64,000 nucleotides of DNA from Desulfamplus magnetovallimortis (GTDB taxonomy: Bacteria > Desulfobacterota > Desulfobacteria > Desulfobacterales > Desulfobacteraceae): NCBI RefSeq assembly GCF_900170035.1, contig NZ_LT828540.1, forward strand, positions 579,280 through 643,279, in the 5' to 3' direction. Position 1 is the stretch's first letter. Every line of letters begins with the position of its first letter. Of the stretch, positions 11,401 through 18,808 are shown one piece after another. The position numbers and the translations under genes were made by a program. A model generated the notes under the pieces. It made no database searches, was not told the DNA's origin, and saw only the letters and a list, made by a program, of their open reading frames with translations.

Positions 11401-13110
11401 GCAGATACAGGCGTGATAAGTAGAGATGTCTCAGGTAGAGATGTCTCAGGTAGAGATGTCTCAGGTAGAGATGTCTCAGGTAGAGATGTCTCAGGTAGAG
11501 ATGTTTCAGGCAGAGATGTTCCAGGTGTGGAATCAAGCGTGGAAGAAAGAGATCCACTGAAACAGCTTGCCCAATTGCTACTGAGACAATCGACCACCTC
11601 TTCGTTGAAAACCGAAATAAAAGAACCAATGGCACTCAGAAACGGAGTTTGGCACGGCCTTAGACTGCACAGATACAATGGAGAATCCTCCCCCATTAAT
11701 GTGAAAAAGGAGGCGTCATATCTCATTACAGGTGGAATGGGGGCATTGGGATTTTTGACAGCAAAGTGGCTTGTGGAGACAAAGGGAGCAACCACCATAG
11801 TTCTTGCAGGTCGAAGCGAGCCTTCTTTTAGTGTACAGGAACAGATAAAAGCCCTGGAATCCATGGGAGCCACCATAAAAATCAAAACCTGCGACATTTC
11901 CGATCCCAAACAAACCCGGGATCTTATACGTTTTGCCCATGCCCCCCAGGATGGCATACCCCTTAGGGGGGTAATCCATGCCGCAGGGCACCTTGATGAT
12001 GGTCAGATTGCCTCCATGGAGTGGGAACGCTTTAAAAATGTTCTTACACCCAAGGTAAATGGAGGATGGAACACACACCTTGCAACCATTGAAATTGAGC
12101 TTGAGCTTGATTTCTTCATACTATATTCATCCATGGCTTCCCACTTTGTACCGCCCAACCAGGCTTCCCACGCTGCTGCCAATGGATTTTTGGATGCCTT
12201 GGCTCTGTATCGCCGTCAACTTGACCTGCCTGCCATGGTCATAAACTGGGGGGCATGGTCACAGATCGGCCAGGCAGCAGACATAAAAATAGGTGAACAG
12301 CTTGCCATGCAGGGCATAGGCACCATTTCACCATCACAGGGGCTGGAGGTTCTTGATTACCTTTTTAACCATCCAGTGAATCAAGTCACTGTAGCTCCCA
12401 TGGAATGGCCCCTTTTTATATCGCAAATGGGGAAAAGACCCATGTTTGCCCATTTCTTAAATGAAAAGTCCCATGGGGCAAAATCCGCACACAACAATAT
12501 TGATACTTTTTCATATTCTTTCCCGTCCGGAGATAATCGGGGGCAAGGTAATCTTTCAGCTCAAGGTACTCTTTCAGATGGAGTGGATCTGCTTAAGGAA
12601 AATAAAGGAGATCAATCCACACTTCTCAAAAATGAACTTCAGCAACTTCCCATTGGAGAACGCCACATAAGAATCATGGAACTACTAAAAGAGCATACTG
12701 CCATAATTCTTAACCTTGAATCATCCCAATGGGTTGAAGAAGACACGGGCTTTTTTGACCAGGGAATGGACTCCCTGACTGCCATAGAGCTTAGAAATGC
12801 CCTTCAAAGGGAACTGGGACAAGCAATGCCCACAACACTTCTGTTTAAATACCCAACTGTAAGTACATTGGCAGGATATATATTGGAAAATGTACTAAAA
12901 ATTGAAAACAATGAAGATTCATCTGAGCCATCCACGGAAAAACCTGTGGATTCATCTTTAAAAAATTTAGAAAATAAATCTTCCCACGGGTCACAGCAAA
13001 ACACTGAATCAAAAAATACCCTGGAGGCAGATCAAGATATAACCCAGATGTCCGATGATGAACTCTCCAAAATGATTGATGGAGAACTTGGGGATCTTTT
13101 GGATTTATAG
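5437..13110 (+). CDS. Type I modular PKS, KS-AT-DH-cMT-KR-ACP
   Basis: Adds one ketide, alpha-methylates it and processes the beta-carbon. The start is ATG 5437 after GGAGG (5417-5421), 4 bases past the upstream stop. Domains: N-terminal docking helix (LSATKRALIALQDMQKKL); KS about 5530-6790 (Cys204 in DTACSSS, EAHGTGT, KTNIGHLEAAAG); AT about 7207-8060 (GHSVGE, HAFHS, malonyl-type); DH about 8600-9520 with both motifs intact (HQIFGAVVLP; HPVLLDAAFQ); C-methyltransferase about 10130-10800 (EIGGGTGGT, ANVLHAT); KR about 11000-12270 (TGGMGALG, HLDDG as in B-type); ACP about 12660-12900 (GMDSL, Ser about 2446). No ER. The KR catalytic Tyr position holds His2245 (NQASHAAANGF). The C-terminus (DDELSKMIDGELGDLLDL) resembles a docking segment. 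In-frame repeats, one full and one partial MITE lie in linkers. The set and order resemble McyD modules of microcystin. Confidence 0.95.
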   Translation: MTTTDLSATKRALIALQDMQKKLNTLKQKQKEPIAVISVSCRFPGECNTPEKFWEKLSNGYDAIETIPADRWDADAWFDEDPDAPGRMCTRRSAFLKDIDKFDPKFFGLSPREAATIDPQQRILLELAWEAFENANIPPDKLYGSRTGVYAGVANFEYGAHLLWSDPDLITPYAGTGGSLGVTAGRLSYTFGLTGPSLIVDTACSSSLVTTHLACQALRLGECDMALSAGVNLFFGPETHINFSKARMLSPDGCCKTFDASADGYARGEGAGVILLKRLSDAEKDGDTILAVIKGSAVNQDGPSGGLTVPNGPSQQKVIKQALEYAGITPEQVDYVEAHGTGTSLGDPIEVRALGKVYGDNRSMDNPLKIASVKTNIGHLEAAAGVAALIKTIMMIHHGKIVPHLHLKEPTPHIPWEELPLKIPTQLTNWDNPVRIAGVSSFSFSGTNAHIILSNHISSNTNCNTNTNKNNNIIDNKKDREYRDNTKDSATTVKSTLGRLRTHWHILPLSAKDDAALDQLLIRYQEHSVSQNWSDLSWPALCHTASTGRAHLPWRMAVISRDISCLEKEKIGQTSPPDITIKGRAGAAPEKIAFLFTGQGSQYKDMGISLYRDSRVFRGAIDKCDELLRPYLIDSLVDLLYSPNGSIIDENSGLNRTSITQPVIFALEYALFKLWDSWGIRPDALLGHSVGEYAAACAAGIFSLEDGIRLISQRGRLMETMCNPGAMLSIPLDEKEILARIKEYAPDLVIATINGPESVVVSGPSPSVDRFSQTLENQGIKAKSLRVSHAFHSPMMEPMLKSFREIAGSITFNEINIPIYSNMTGEPMGREMATPDYWVQHVISPVRFARGMERMLKDGYRTFVEIGPKPTLCALGNDIAENLDMDMASQCLWLPSLRYGHGAWPRMLESLGRLWLKGSDINWPAVTGNATDFKNYPLDIQGTSRDRKGDPTNLEKNSMDSKESCPRGNDNSCQAYIRLPNYPFQRRSYMIDWISPKIPDKYNKLHGKYNKQPDKFNKLFNTYNKSSVDQNLPGDTMLLGTSLNSPAISQDTHIFMPSLDVETMSLLIHHQIFGAVVLPAAGHVELALEAAVRLNMDRSPLKRQGEGSVSTTIQTKPGIILENLSLHQALVLPEAGEEKSIQVILKQVDNGYDFEIVSGFGKSWTRHSNGQLRYIESSKIQSSKTDHSKTYPSETYPSKNDISKPLLPPVSLKHLQETCTTTISVSEYYRKTNEAGIAHGEKFKAMEKLWQGKGIILAKFQIPDGVTMGPHQFQLHPVLLDAAFQTGGVPLLSRGKPYLPVAIDRLCQYKKPSSSLWCAVFMRKGAEEQEHIVTTDLVLMDDNGGVVAEVEGLYFQQTDPKILKIQIPFSLGDWLYKMVWVTKPMWQPEVPWLPDPKTLTSNLMPQMESALPSVMFYEKLFPMINTLVAAYVRDALLDSGVLRNESEIIFPNSPSPVMERGLGGEVNGQIIKNPFLNSECDIKNIVEKREKLLQQLEAIPEHHRLFDRLITILANHGEGIAHKNSLALISDMKEEFPQAEAELTLIERCGNGLKEVLRGEQEGIQLLFPGGDMSVLTRLYTDSPGARAVNSLLEKTLSNALKQLPQGNQVRILEIGGGTGGTTAHVLHCLPAERSHYTFTDITPMFLGNAKKRFSQYSFMEYKVLNIEKDPLEQGFAAGSFDIIIAANVLHATRDMGETLAHVNTLLVPGGMLLLLEGTTVQPWLDLTFGMTDGWWRFNDLKLRQNNPLMDIETWKNVLTTQGFDKLGVVGPDQAAGRDIVGQSLIVAGKSFGNDSEIVSPNSPEYLIISHDMAMGEALAPLLNCQREHCLRESHQRDKHYLLDAAMLTLETSEFIAEKIASIGNFNTILYLANPYFEGDASTNMPNHKSCHAFLNLTKALDIIKDNMPVLPELCIVTCGAAPVMEKGRKDDKKTNIFNTPMFIMAQVFSYEYPEIPCTIVDLPPMEQFFHREPNKATQSSSMKGADLADTGVISRDVSGRDVSGRDVSGRDVSGRDVSGRDVSGRDVPGVESSVEERDPLKQLAQLLLRQSTTSSLKTEIKEPMALRNGVWHGLRLHRYNGESSPINVKKEASYLITGGMGALGFLTAKWLVETKGATTIVLAGRSEPSFSVQEQIKALESMGATIKIKTCDISDPKQTRDLIRFAHAPQDGIPLRGVIHAAGHLDDGQIASMEWERFKNVLTPKVNGGWNTHLATIEIELELDFFILYSSMASHFVPPNQASHAAANGFLDALALYRRQLDLPAMVINWGAWSQIGQAADIKIGEQLAMQGIGTISPSQGLEVLDYLFNHPVNQVTVAPMEWPLFISQMGKRPMFAHFLNEKSHGAKSAHNNIDTFSYSFPSGDNRGQGNLSAQGTLSDGVDLLKENKGDQSTLLKNELQQLPIGERHIRIMELLKEHTAIILNLESSQWVEEDTGFFDQGMDSLTAIELRNALQRELGQAMPTTLLFKYPTVSTLAGYILENVLKIENNEDSSEPSTEKPVDSSLKNLENKSSHGSQQNTESKNTLEADQDITQMSDDELSKMIDGELGDLLDL
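9764..9862 (+). mobile_element. Coding MITE, family 1, copy b (99 bp, in frame)
   Basis: Same 99-bp element as at 3484-3582, bounded by GGAATG and CATTCC, with an intact palindromic core (ACTCCCCCTCTCC pairing with GGAGAGGGGGCTGG). It is translated in the same frame as copy a (NESEIIFPNSP ... GGEVNGQ), in the region between DH and cMT of PKS-2. Confidence 0.78.
10812..10852 (+). mobile_element. Truncated copy of coding MITE family 1
   Basis: The left 40 bp of the family 1 element, diverged but clear (GGAAATGATTCCGAAATAG), again in the same reading frame (GNDSEIVSPNSP). It sits between cMT and KR of PKS-2. The right half is absent. Confidence 0.6.
11422..11526 (+). repeat. In-frame 15-bp tandem repeat, seven units, in PKS-2
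   Basis: Seven units of AGAGATGTCTCAGGT (RDVSG), the first five identical and the last two with one or a few changes. The array lies in the loop between the KR structural and catalytic subdomains. Near-identity indicates very recent expansion. Confidence 0.92.
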
Positions 13111-13153
13111 ACCTTAACAAAGCCCATGGATTTTAAAAAAGGAATAAGGATAA

Positions 13154-16100
13154 ATGAGTAATACCACTGGAAAGGATATAAGCAGTCTCTCCCCCCTTCA
13201 AAAAGCAGCCCTTGCAATAAAAGAACTTCGTGGCAGACTTGATAAAATTGAAGCGGAAAAGAATGATTCCATTGCAGTTGTGGGCATGGCCGGTCGTTTT
13301 CCTGGAGCTGATTCCCTTGATAAATACTGGGATATTCTATCCAGTGGAATGGAGACCATACGGGAAGTTCCCCCTGATCGATGGGATATTAATGATTTTT
13401 ATGATCCCAATCCCAATGCCCCTGGAAAAATCAACAACAAATCTGGTGGTTTCATGGATAATATACACCACTTTGACGCCTCCTTTTTTGGAATATCCCC
13501 CATGGAAGCAGAACGCATTGACCCCCAGCAGCGTATTCTGCTTGAAGTTGCCTGGCATGCCCTTGAGGATGCCGGCCAGGCTCCATCGGAACTGCGGGGA
13601 TCCAAAAGCGGTGTATTTGTAGGTATTACCCAGAACGACTATGCTATAATGCAGTTTGCAGGTGCTCCGGAACATATCCAGGCCTATACCGGAACCGGAA
13701 GCGGTTTTTGCTTTGCTGCTGGACGTTTATCTTTCCTCCTTGGTCTCCATGGCCCCACATTTGCAGTGGATACTGCCTGCTCTTCCTCCATGGTGGCAAT
13801 GCACCAGGCATGTCAGGCCCTTAAAAACAGGGAGTGTGATCTTGCCATAGTGGCTGGTCTCCAGCTAAATTTAACTCCGCCCATGCAGATTTTCCTTGCA
13901 AAGACAAACTCCTATTCCCCTGATGGACGCTGCTTCACATTTGATGAAAGGGCCAACGGTTTTGCACTGGGGGAAGGTGTGGCTGTAATGGTTTTAAGGC
14001 GAACCTCGGATGCTGTTTCAAGGAGAGATCATATACGTGCTCTCATTAAATCCACAGCAATGAACCATGACGGCCCAAGCAGCGGTCTCACCGTTCCCAA
14101 TGAATCTGCCCAGGAAGCCCTGGTTAGAGAAGCTCTCCAAAAGGCACGCCTGAATCCACAGGATATAGACTATGTGGAGGCCCATGGTACAGCAACCACC
14201 CTGGGAGATCCCATTGAAGTCGGTTCTCTGCGGGCGGTTTTCGGGAATGACCATGTGGACTCTGGAAAAAAAAGAGATGATGCTACACCTCCAGATTCCC
14301 CGGACAATTCATCTTTAAGGACTGCCCCCTTAAGGATTGGTTCCGTCAAGGCCAATATCGGCCATTTAAGTGCGGCAGCAGGGCTTTCCGGTCTTACGAA
14401 GGTTGTCTTGATGCTGGAAAATGAAAAAATTGTTCCCCAGCCCAACTTTAAAACTCCCAATCCCAAAATCCCCTGGGAAGGATTTTATGTGGAGGTGCCC
14501 ACAAAACCCATTCCATGGAAAAGGGATGAAAAACGTCCCCGTCGGGCAGGTATAAACTCCTTCAGCCTTTCCGGAACAAATGTTCACGCCATTGTAGAAG
14601 AGGCACCAAAGCCACCATCATCCTCAATTGCTCTTGATGGAACCGCCACACCAGGTACCAGTATTGGTCTTGATGGAACCGGCAAAACAGACACCGGTAT
14701 TAGCCTTGATGAAACCGGCAAAACAGACACCAGTATTGGCCTTGATGAAACACCCACACCAGGCACCATTGAGAGACCCCTCCATATCCTTACCTTATCT
14801 GCCAAAAGTAGCCAGGCCATGGATGCCCTTGTTAAATCCTGGCAAGATTATCTAAAACATGGAGTGTTGAATATTAACCTTGGGGACATTTGCTACAGTT
14901 CAAATACAGGACGGGATCATTTTAAATACCGTCTAACCATTAGAGCTTCAACAGTGGAAGATCTGGAAAAAAATCTGACTTCCCATGATGGCGATCCAGA
15001 ACTACCAACTTCTATTCATAAAGGAGAGGTGCCGAGGGGGGGCATGGGTGCAATTGCGTGCCTTTTTACTGAATCCATCGCAGTTGACCAGGTAATAACC
15101 ATGGCCAAAAAACAGCCAATTCTTAAGGATACTCTTGAAAAATGCTCTGATATATGCCGTAAAATTTTGGGTAGGGAAATTTTCAAAGGAGCTGCAACCG
15201 ATCCTGCAACCAATTCTTCAACCAATTCTTCAACCAATTCTTCAACCAATCCTGCAACCAATCCTGCAACCAATCCTGCAACCAATCCTGGAACCAATTC
15301 TGCAACCAATCCCTTGGAAAACAAACCAGATCATTTGCAAAACTTTGCATCCCAATATGCAATGCTAAAGATGTGGCAAAGCTGGGGACTTAATCCCTCA
15401 ATGGTCATGGGGCAAGGTATCGGGGAGCTGACTTCGGCCTGCTGTGCCGGTGTGTTTACCCTGGAACAGGCATTTCAAATCCTGAAAGGTGATGAAATAA
15501 CAGGAAGTTCACCAAGGATAATCATCCTTTCACAGTCAACCGGAAAACCGGTGCCTCCATCAAAATGGCAAAATTACAGGTTAATAGCAGATTCAACCAT
15601 AACTATAGAAAACCCCGTCCAAAATACCATTGCACTGGCCACTGGGACTATTCCCGATAAATACAAGATACTCCTCACAACCGAAGAGTTGGAAACTAAA
15701 GGAGATGTTTCCTTTAAGTTAATGCCGATTCTTTCCATTAAAAATGATGATCCATGGATGTGGAGCCTGGATCTTTTGGGTAACCTTTATACCATGGGAT
15801 TTAATGTGAACTGGAAAGGTTTTGACTCCGGTTACATAAGGAACAAAACCTCCATTCCACTCTATCCTTTCCAGGGAAAAGCCTTCTGGTTTAATCCATC
15901 TTCTGAAACGGAAAAAAATAGTGTAAAAACTCAGGAAATATCCAAAAAGATTCCAGAAAGATCCATGGATAATACCATCATAATTTTAAAAAATGCTGAT
16001 GAAGAACCCCAAAAAACTGCAAACCCCAGGGAGCAGGAAAATCCAAACCCCTTACAACATCCAGCAGCCGCTTCCACTGCTATAACCCGAATCATGAAGA

Positions 16101-17803
16101 ACCAGATTGAGACCGCAAATAGTATATTTTCCAATGTGGTGGCACAGCAACTGGCATTTGTGAAACAAACCATGGAACGTGGAGTTACCCCACAACCACA
16201 ATCGGAGCAATTAACAGCAAGACCTTCAAATTTAGTTGATGCAGAGAATTCTGATCCTGACATCATTGTCCAGGGTAATGCTGAATCAGGTAAACTTAAT
16301 CTTGACAACACTTCTACAAACCACACCTTTGGAGTGGCCTCCTGTGCCGGAGATTGGAAACTTATGCTCATGGGTGCAGATGATGAAGAGGCATTGCAGA
16401 AAGAATGGAATATACTGCTTGGAAAGCTGGAGGAGAACACTGAAAAAACAGATGAAGATAGCAAATCAAAAAGTTTGGAGGGTGGTGATCGAGAAATTGG
16501 TGATCGAGAAAATGACGATGGAGAAAACAGACTTTTAATCATAAAAAAATCCCTGAAAGATGATTCACCCTGGACTCCCAGGGGAAAACATTGCTCCATG
16601 GTGGTTTTTGAAAACAGTGAAGATCTTAAAACTGTTTTAAAGGAAAAAAATAAAAGAAGAATCTTTTCCGCTGTTTTGCCTGACACTTCCCGCAGTGTTG
16701 TCATGACATTTCCCGGCGTTGGAGATCATTATCTAAAGATGGGACAGGGACTCTATAACCATTTTCCAGTTTTCAAAAAATCCATGGATAGATGTTTTGA
16801 CTTTATTTATTCAGAGTTTTCCCTAAATCTTAAAAATGTTCTCTACCCACCAAAACCTGAAAACGAAAAAAAACAAAAAAATAAGGTAGATGACAAAAAA
16901 GCCGCACCTGCCCCAAAACTGGATCTCAGGGCAATGCTGGGAAGGGGTAGTGCCCCTTCTATCAATCCGGAGGATCAAGCCTTAAACAGGACAGTTCATC
17001 TGCAACCCCTTATCTTTATAATTGAATATGCCCTTGGTAAGCTTTGGTTTACCAATGGTATCCGTCCAACTGCCCTTCTTGGTTACAGCATTGGAGAATA
17101 CAGTGCCGCCTGCCTCTCAGGTGTAATGGAACTTGAAGATGCACTGCGTCTTGTTACAAAGCGTGCCCAGCTCATTGAAGAGCTGCCCAAGGGTGTTATG
17201 CTTGCAGTACCCTTGCCTGAATCAAAACTTGCTCCTATGCTTGAAAAACTTGGCGATATTGGAGAAAATCTTTCAATTTCCATTATAAGCACCACTAACC
17301 AGTGTATTGCAGGCGGCCCTGAAAATGCCATATCTTCACTGGAACAATATTTAAGGGATAAAGAGGTTGTCAGCAGAAGACTGCCTGGTACCCATGCCTT
17401 CCATTCAAAAATGATGGAACCACTCAAGGAACCTTTGACAGAGCTTGTGAAGGAGTTCAAACTTAATAGACCTCAAATTCCATATCTTTCCAATGTAACC
17501 GGAACATGGATAAAACCTGAAGAGGCAACCGATCCATCCTACTGGGCACGGCACACATACCAGACTGTTCGTTTTGCCGATTGCATAGAAAATTTAATGC
17601 AGGAAGAGGGACGGATACTGCTGGAAACAGGACCTGGCCAGAGTCTTGGCAGTTTTGTGATGCAGCATCCAAAATCACATGAAAGAAAGGATAAGCTTAT
17701 TATTCCATCACTGCGTAATCGTTATGAGAAAATGCCTGATGAAGCTTACTTTCTTACTACCCTTGGGAAGCTGCTTTTAGCAACCAATGCAATGGAAAGA
17801 TAA
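13154..17803 (+). CDS. PKS with KS, degenerate AT and a second intact AT; no ACP
   Basis: Provides condensation and extender loading for a split module whose ACP is the first domain of the gene at 26857. Domains: docking helix (LSPLQKAALAIKELRGRLDKI, first 40 residues); KS about residues 36-485 with intact Cys-His-His (DTACSSS, EAHGTATTLGDP, KANIGHLSAAAG); repeat linker; AT remnant about 620-800 in which the nucleophile elbow GHSxGE reads GQGIGE, so catalytic Ser is Gly755, and the HAFHS half is missing; a LYPFQGKAFW post-AT motif; a helical linker (IETANSIFSNVVAQQLAFV); a second AT about 1178-1500 with GYSIGE and HAFHS. The chain ends right after AT2 with no KR, DH or ACP. Start ATG 13154 follows GGAATAAGGATAA, 43 bases after PKS-2. 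The layout suggests the original AT died and was replaced by one with different specificity. Confidence 0.9.
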   Translation: MSNTTGKDISSLSPLQKAALAIKELRGRLDKIEAEKNDSIAVVGMAGRFPGADSLDKYWDILSSGMETIREVPPDRWDINDFYDPNPNAPGKINNKSGGFMDNIHHFDASFFGISPMEAERIDPQQRILLEVAWHALEDAGQAPSELRGSKSGVFVGITQNDYAIMQFAGAPEHIQAYTGTGSGFCFAAGRLSFLLGLHGPTFAVDTACSSSMVAMHQACQALKNRECDLAIVAGLQLNLTPPMQIFLAKTNSYSPDGRCFTFDERANGFALGEGVAVMVLRRTSDAVSRRDHIRALIKSTAMNHDGPSSGLTVPNESAQEALVREALQKARLNPQDIDYVEAHGTATTLGDPIEVGSLRAVFGNDHVDSGKKRDDATPPDSPDNSSLRTAPLRIGSVKANIGHLSAAAGLSGLTKVVLMLENEKIVPQPNFKTPNPKIPWEGFYVEVPTKPIPWKRDEKRPRRAGINSFSLSGTNVHAIVEEAPKPPSSSIALDGTATPGTSIGLDGTGKTDTGISLDETGKTDTSIGLDETPTPGTIERPLHILTLSAKSSQAMDALVKSWQDYLKHGVLNINLGDICYSSNTGRDHFKYRLTIRASTVEDLEKNLTSHDGDPELPTSIHKGEVPRGGMGAIACLFTESIAVDQVITMAKKQPILKDTLEKCSDICRKILGREIFKGAATDPATNSSTNSSTNSSTNPATNPATNPATNPGTNSATNPLENKPDHLQNFASQYAMLKMWQSWGLNPSMVMGQGIGELTSACCAGVFTLEQAFQILKGDEITGSSPRIIILSQSTGKPVPPSKWQNYRLIADSTITIENPVQNTIALATGTIPDKYKILLTTEELETKGDVSFKLMPILSIKNDDPWMWSLDLLGNLYTMGFNVNWKGFDSGYIRNKTSIPLYPFQGKAFWFNPSSETEKNSVKTQEISKKIPERSMDNTIIILKNADEEPQKTANPREQENPNPLQHPAAASTAITRIMKNQIETANSIFSNVVAQQLAFVKQTMERGVTPQPQSEQLTARPSNLVDAENSDPDIIVQGNAESGKLNLDNTSTNHTFGVASCAGDWKLMLMGADDEEALQKEWNILLGKLEENTEKTDEDSKSKSLEGGDREIGDRENDDGENRLLIIKKSLKDDSPWTPRGKHCSMVVFENSEDLKTVLKEKNKRRIFSAVLPDTSRSVVMTFPGVGDHYLKMGQGLYNHFPVFKKSMDRCFDFIYSEFSLNLKNVLYPPKPENEKKQKNKVDDKKAAPAPKLDLRAMLGRGSAPSINPEDQALNRTVHLQPLIFIIEYALGKLWFTNGIRPTALLGYSIGEYSAACLSGVMELEDALRLVTKRAQLIEELPKGVMLAVPLPESKLAPMLEKLGDIGENLSISIISTTNQCIAGGPENAISSLEQYLRDKEVVSRRLPGTHAFHSKMMEPLKEPLTELVKEFKLNRPQIPYLSNVTGTWIKPEEATDPSYWARHTYQTVRFADCIENLMQEEGRILLETGPGQSLGSFVMQHPKSHERKDKLIIPSLRNRYEKMPDEAYFLTTLGKLLLATNAMER
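14627..14767 (+). repeat. In-frame 36-bp tandem repeat after KS of PKS-3
   Basis: Four units of 12 residues (pattern IGLDGTGKTDTS) in the linker between the KS and the KS-AT linker domain. Units two and three are the most alike. Confidence 0.82.
15192..15312 (+). repeat. In-frame 12-bp tandem repeat inside the dead AT of PKS-3
   Basis: About ten units of 12 bp encode SSTN/PATN tetrapeptides, placed inside the degenerate AT between its first helices and the GQGIGE motif. Confidence 0.9.
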
Positions 17804-17827
17804 GAATGTCGATGAAAGGAGGAAGCC

Positions 17828-18052
17828 ATGCAAGCCATAGAATTTGAAACAACCATTGATAAAAGCGGACAGATTCATTTGCCGGATGAGTTTCAACATG
17901 CTTATGGAAAATTTGTCCGTTTGGTTGTTTTATTACCGGATGAGTCGACATCTATCACGAAAAAAAGAAAACCAGGAAGTGCTAAAGGGATTCTACGTGT
18001 GTTGTCGGAAGATGACGAACACTTGAATGACTTCAAGGATTACATGCCATGA
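17828..18052 (+). CDS. Antitoxin, DUF2281/VapB-like
   Basis: A 74-residue protein expected to bind and neutralise the PIN toxin encoded next to it, and probably to autoregulate the pair. The N-terminus (AIEFETTIDKSGQIHLPDE) has the short beta-strand layout of DUF2281/AbrB-like antitoxins, and the C-terminus is acidic and probably wraps the toxin. The start follows a strong AAAGGAGG ribosome site. Its stop overlaps the toxin start (ATGA). It lies 24 bases after PKS-3 on the same strand, so it could be co-transcribed with the assembly line. Family assignment rests on size, layout and partner. Confidence 0.75.
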   Translation: MQAIEFETTIDKSGQIHLPDEFQHAYGKFVRLVVLLPDESTSITKKRKPGSAKGILRVLSEDDEHLNDFKDYMP

Positions 18053-18435
18053 GCATTTTACTGGATACGCAGGCACTACTCTGGTTTCTTCTGGATGATC
18101 CCCGGTTAAGCGACAAAGCTAATGTAACTATCGTTGATAAGGATGGTTTGATTTATGTCAGTCCTGCAAGTATCTGGGAGATTGCGATCAAGATCAGTAT
18201 CGGCAAATATGAACTTCCGGAGCCTTTTGCACTATTTTGGGAACGACAGTTGCGAATAAACGACTTTACGCTTTTGCCTATAACAGTGTTACAATCTGAA
18301 TGTGTAATTAGTTTGCCGTTTCACCATCGCGATCCTTTTGATCGTTTGATTATTGCACAATCTTTGGTGGAGGAAATACCGGTAGTGAGCAGCGACACCA
18401 TGTTTGATTCTTATGGTGTGGAGAGAATATGGTAA
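18049..18435 (+). CDS. PIN-domain toxin (VapC-like ribonuclease)
   Basis: A 128-residue PIN nuclease, presumed to cleave RNA when free of its antitoxin. The first acidic residue lies in LLDTQALLWFLLDD, the second in SIWEIAIKISIGK, and the third acidic region in HHRDPFDRLIIAQSL, followed by VVSSDTMFDSYGV. This pattern is typical of the PIN/VapC subgroup paired with DUF2281 antitoxins. Full length for the family. The start overlaps the antitoxin stop by four bases, implying translational coupling. Confidence 0.9.
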   Translation: MSILLDTQALLWFLLDDPRLSDKANVTIVDKDGLIYVSPASIWEIAIKISIGKYELPEPFALFWERQLRINDFTLLPITVLQSECVISLPFHHRDPFDRLIIAQSLVEEIPVVSSDTMFDSYGVERIW

Positions 18436-18808
18436 GTCGGGTTTAAAACCAATGATATTTTTCTAAAAACCGAGTGATTATTTTAAGGCCATATATGGCT
18501 TCGAAATCAAACCGTCAAATAAAATATTTTTTAAGTAAAATTATTTAAAAATAAACAAAAAATACAATTATTAATAATAAAATTAATTTTATAGTTTTTA
18601 ATAGCACCAAACTACTCAAAATCGACATCTTATTGCTTTTTCAGAAGTTATTGCAGTTGTCTGAACCAGGATAACCAGGATGGATAGGATGCTCAGGATA
18701 GATAATCCTGCCTTATCCTGTTAATCTTGGGAATCCTGATTCAGACAGTGTTGACAAGGCTTACAAGATCATAGGTGTCGACTTTGAGAAACTAAATAAG
18801 GAGTAAAA
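18436..18808 (+). other. Intergenic region with AT-rich tract and one family 2 palindromic element
   Basis: No gene is seen. About 18530-18605 is very AT-rich, 18658-18747 is a palindromic element, and TTGACA at 18750-18755 could be a -35 box for the extender-unit operon, although no convincing -10 box was found. AAGGAG precedes the start at 18809. Confidence 0.5.
18658..18747. repeat. Family 2 palindromic element (90 bp), copy a
   Basis: Ends are TGTCTGAACCAGGAT and the inverted ATCCTGATTCAGACA. The interior is built of CAGGATA/TATCCTG-like steps. A second copy is at 51498-51589. Similar CAGGAT-rich palindromes occur in many environmental bacteria; no coding capacity. Confidence 0.75.

Noticed and set aside
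11422-11526. Could the tandem arrays be CRISPR repeats?
   Set aside because: Units are 12-42 bp, directly abutting, in frame, with no unique spacers and no cas genes nearby.
11370-11957. Long open frames on the minus strand opposite the repeat arrays
   Set aside because: They are created by stop-free repeats and follow the coding-strand codon structure; no ribosome site or known domain.
15010-15560. Reading PKS-3 as part of a trans-AT system
   Set aside because: All modules have cis AT domains, and PKS-3 itself has a second intact AT; the remnant is a decayed AT, not a docking relic of trans-AT type.
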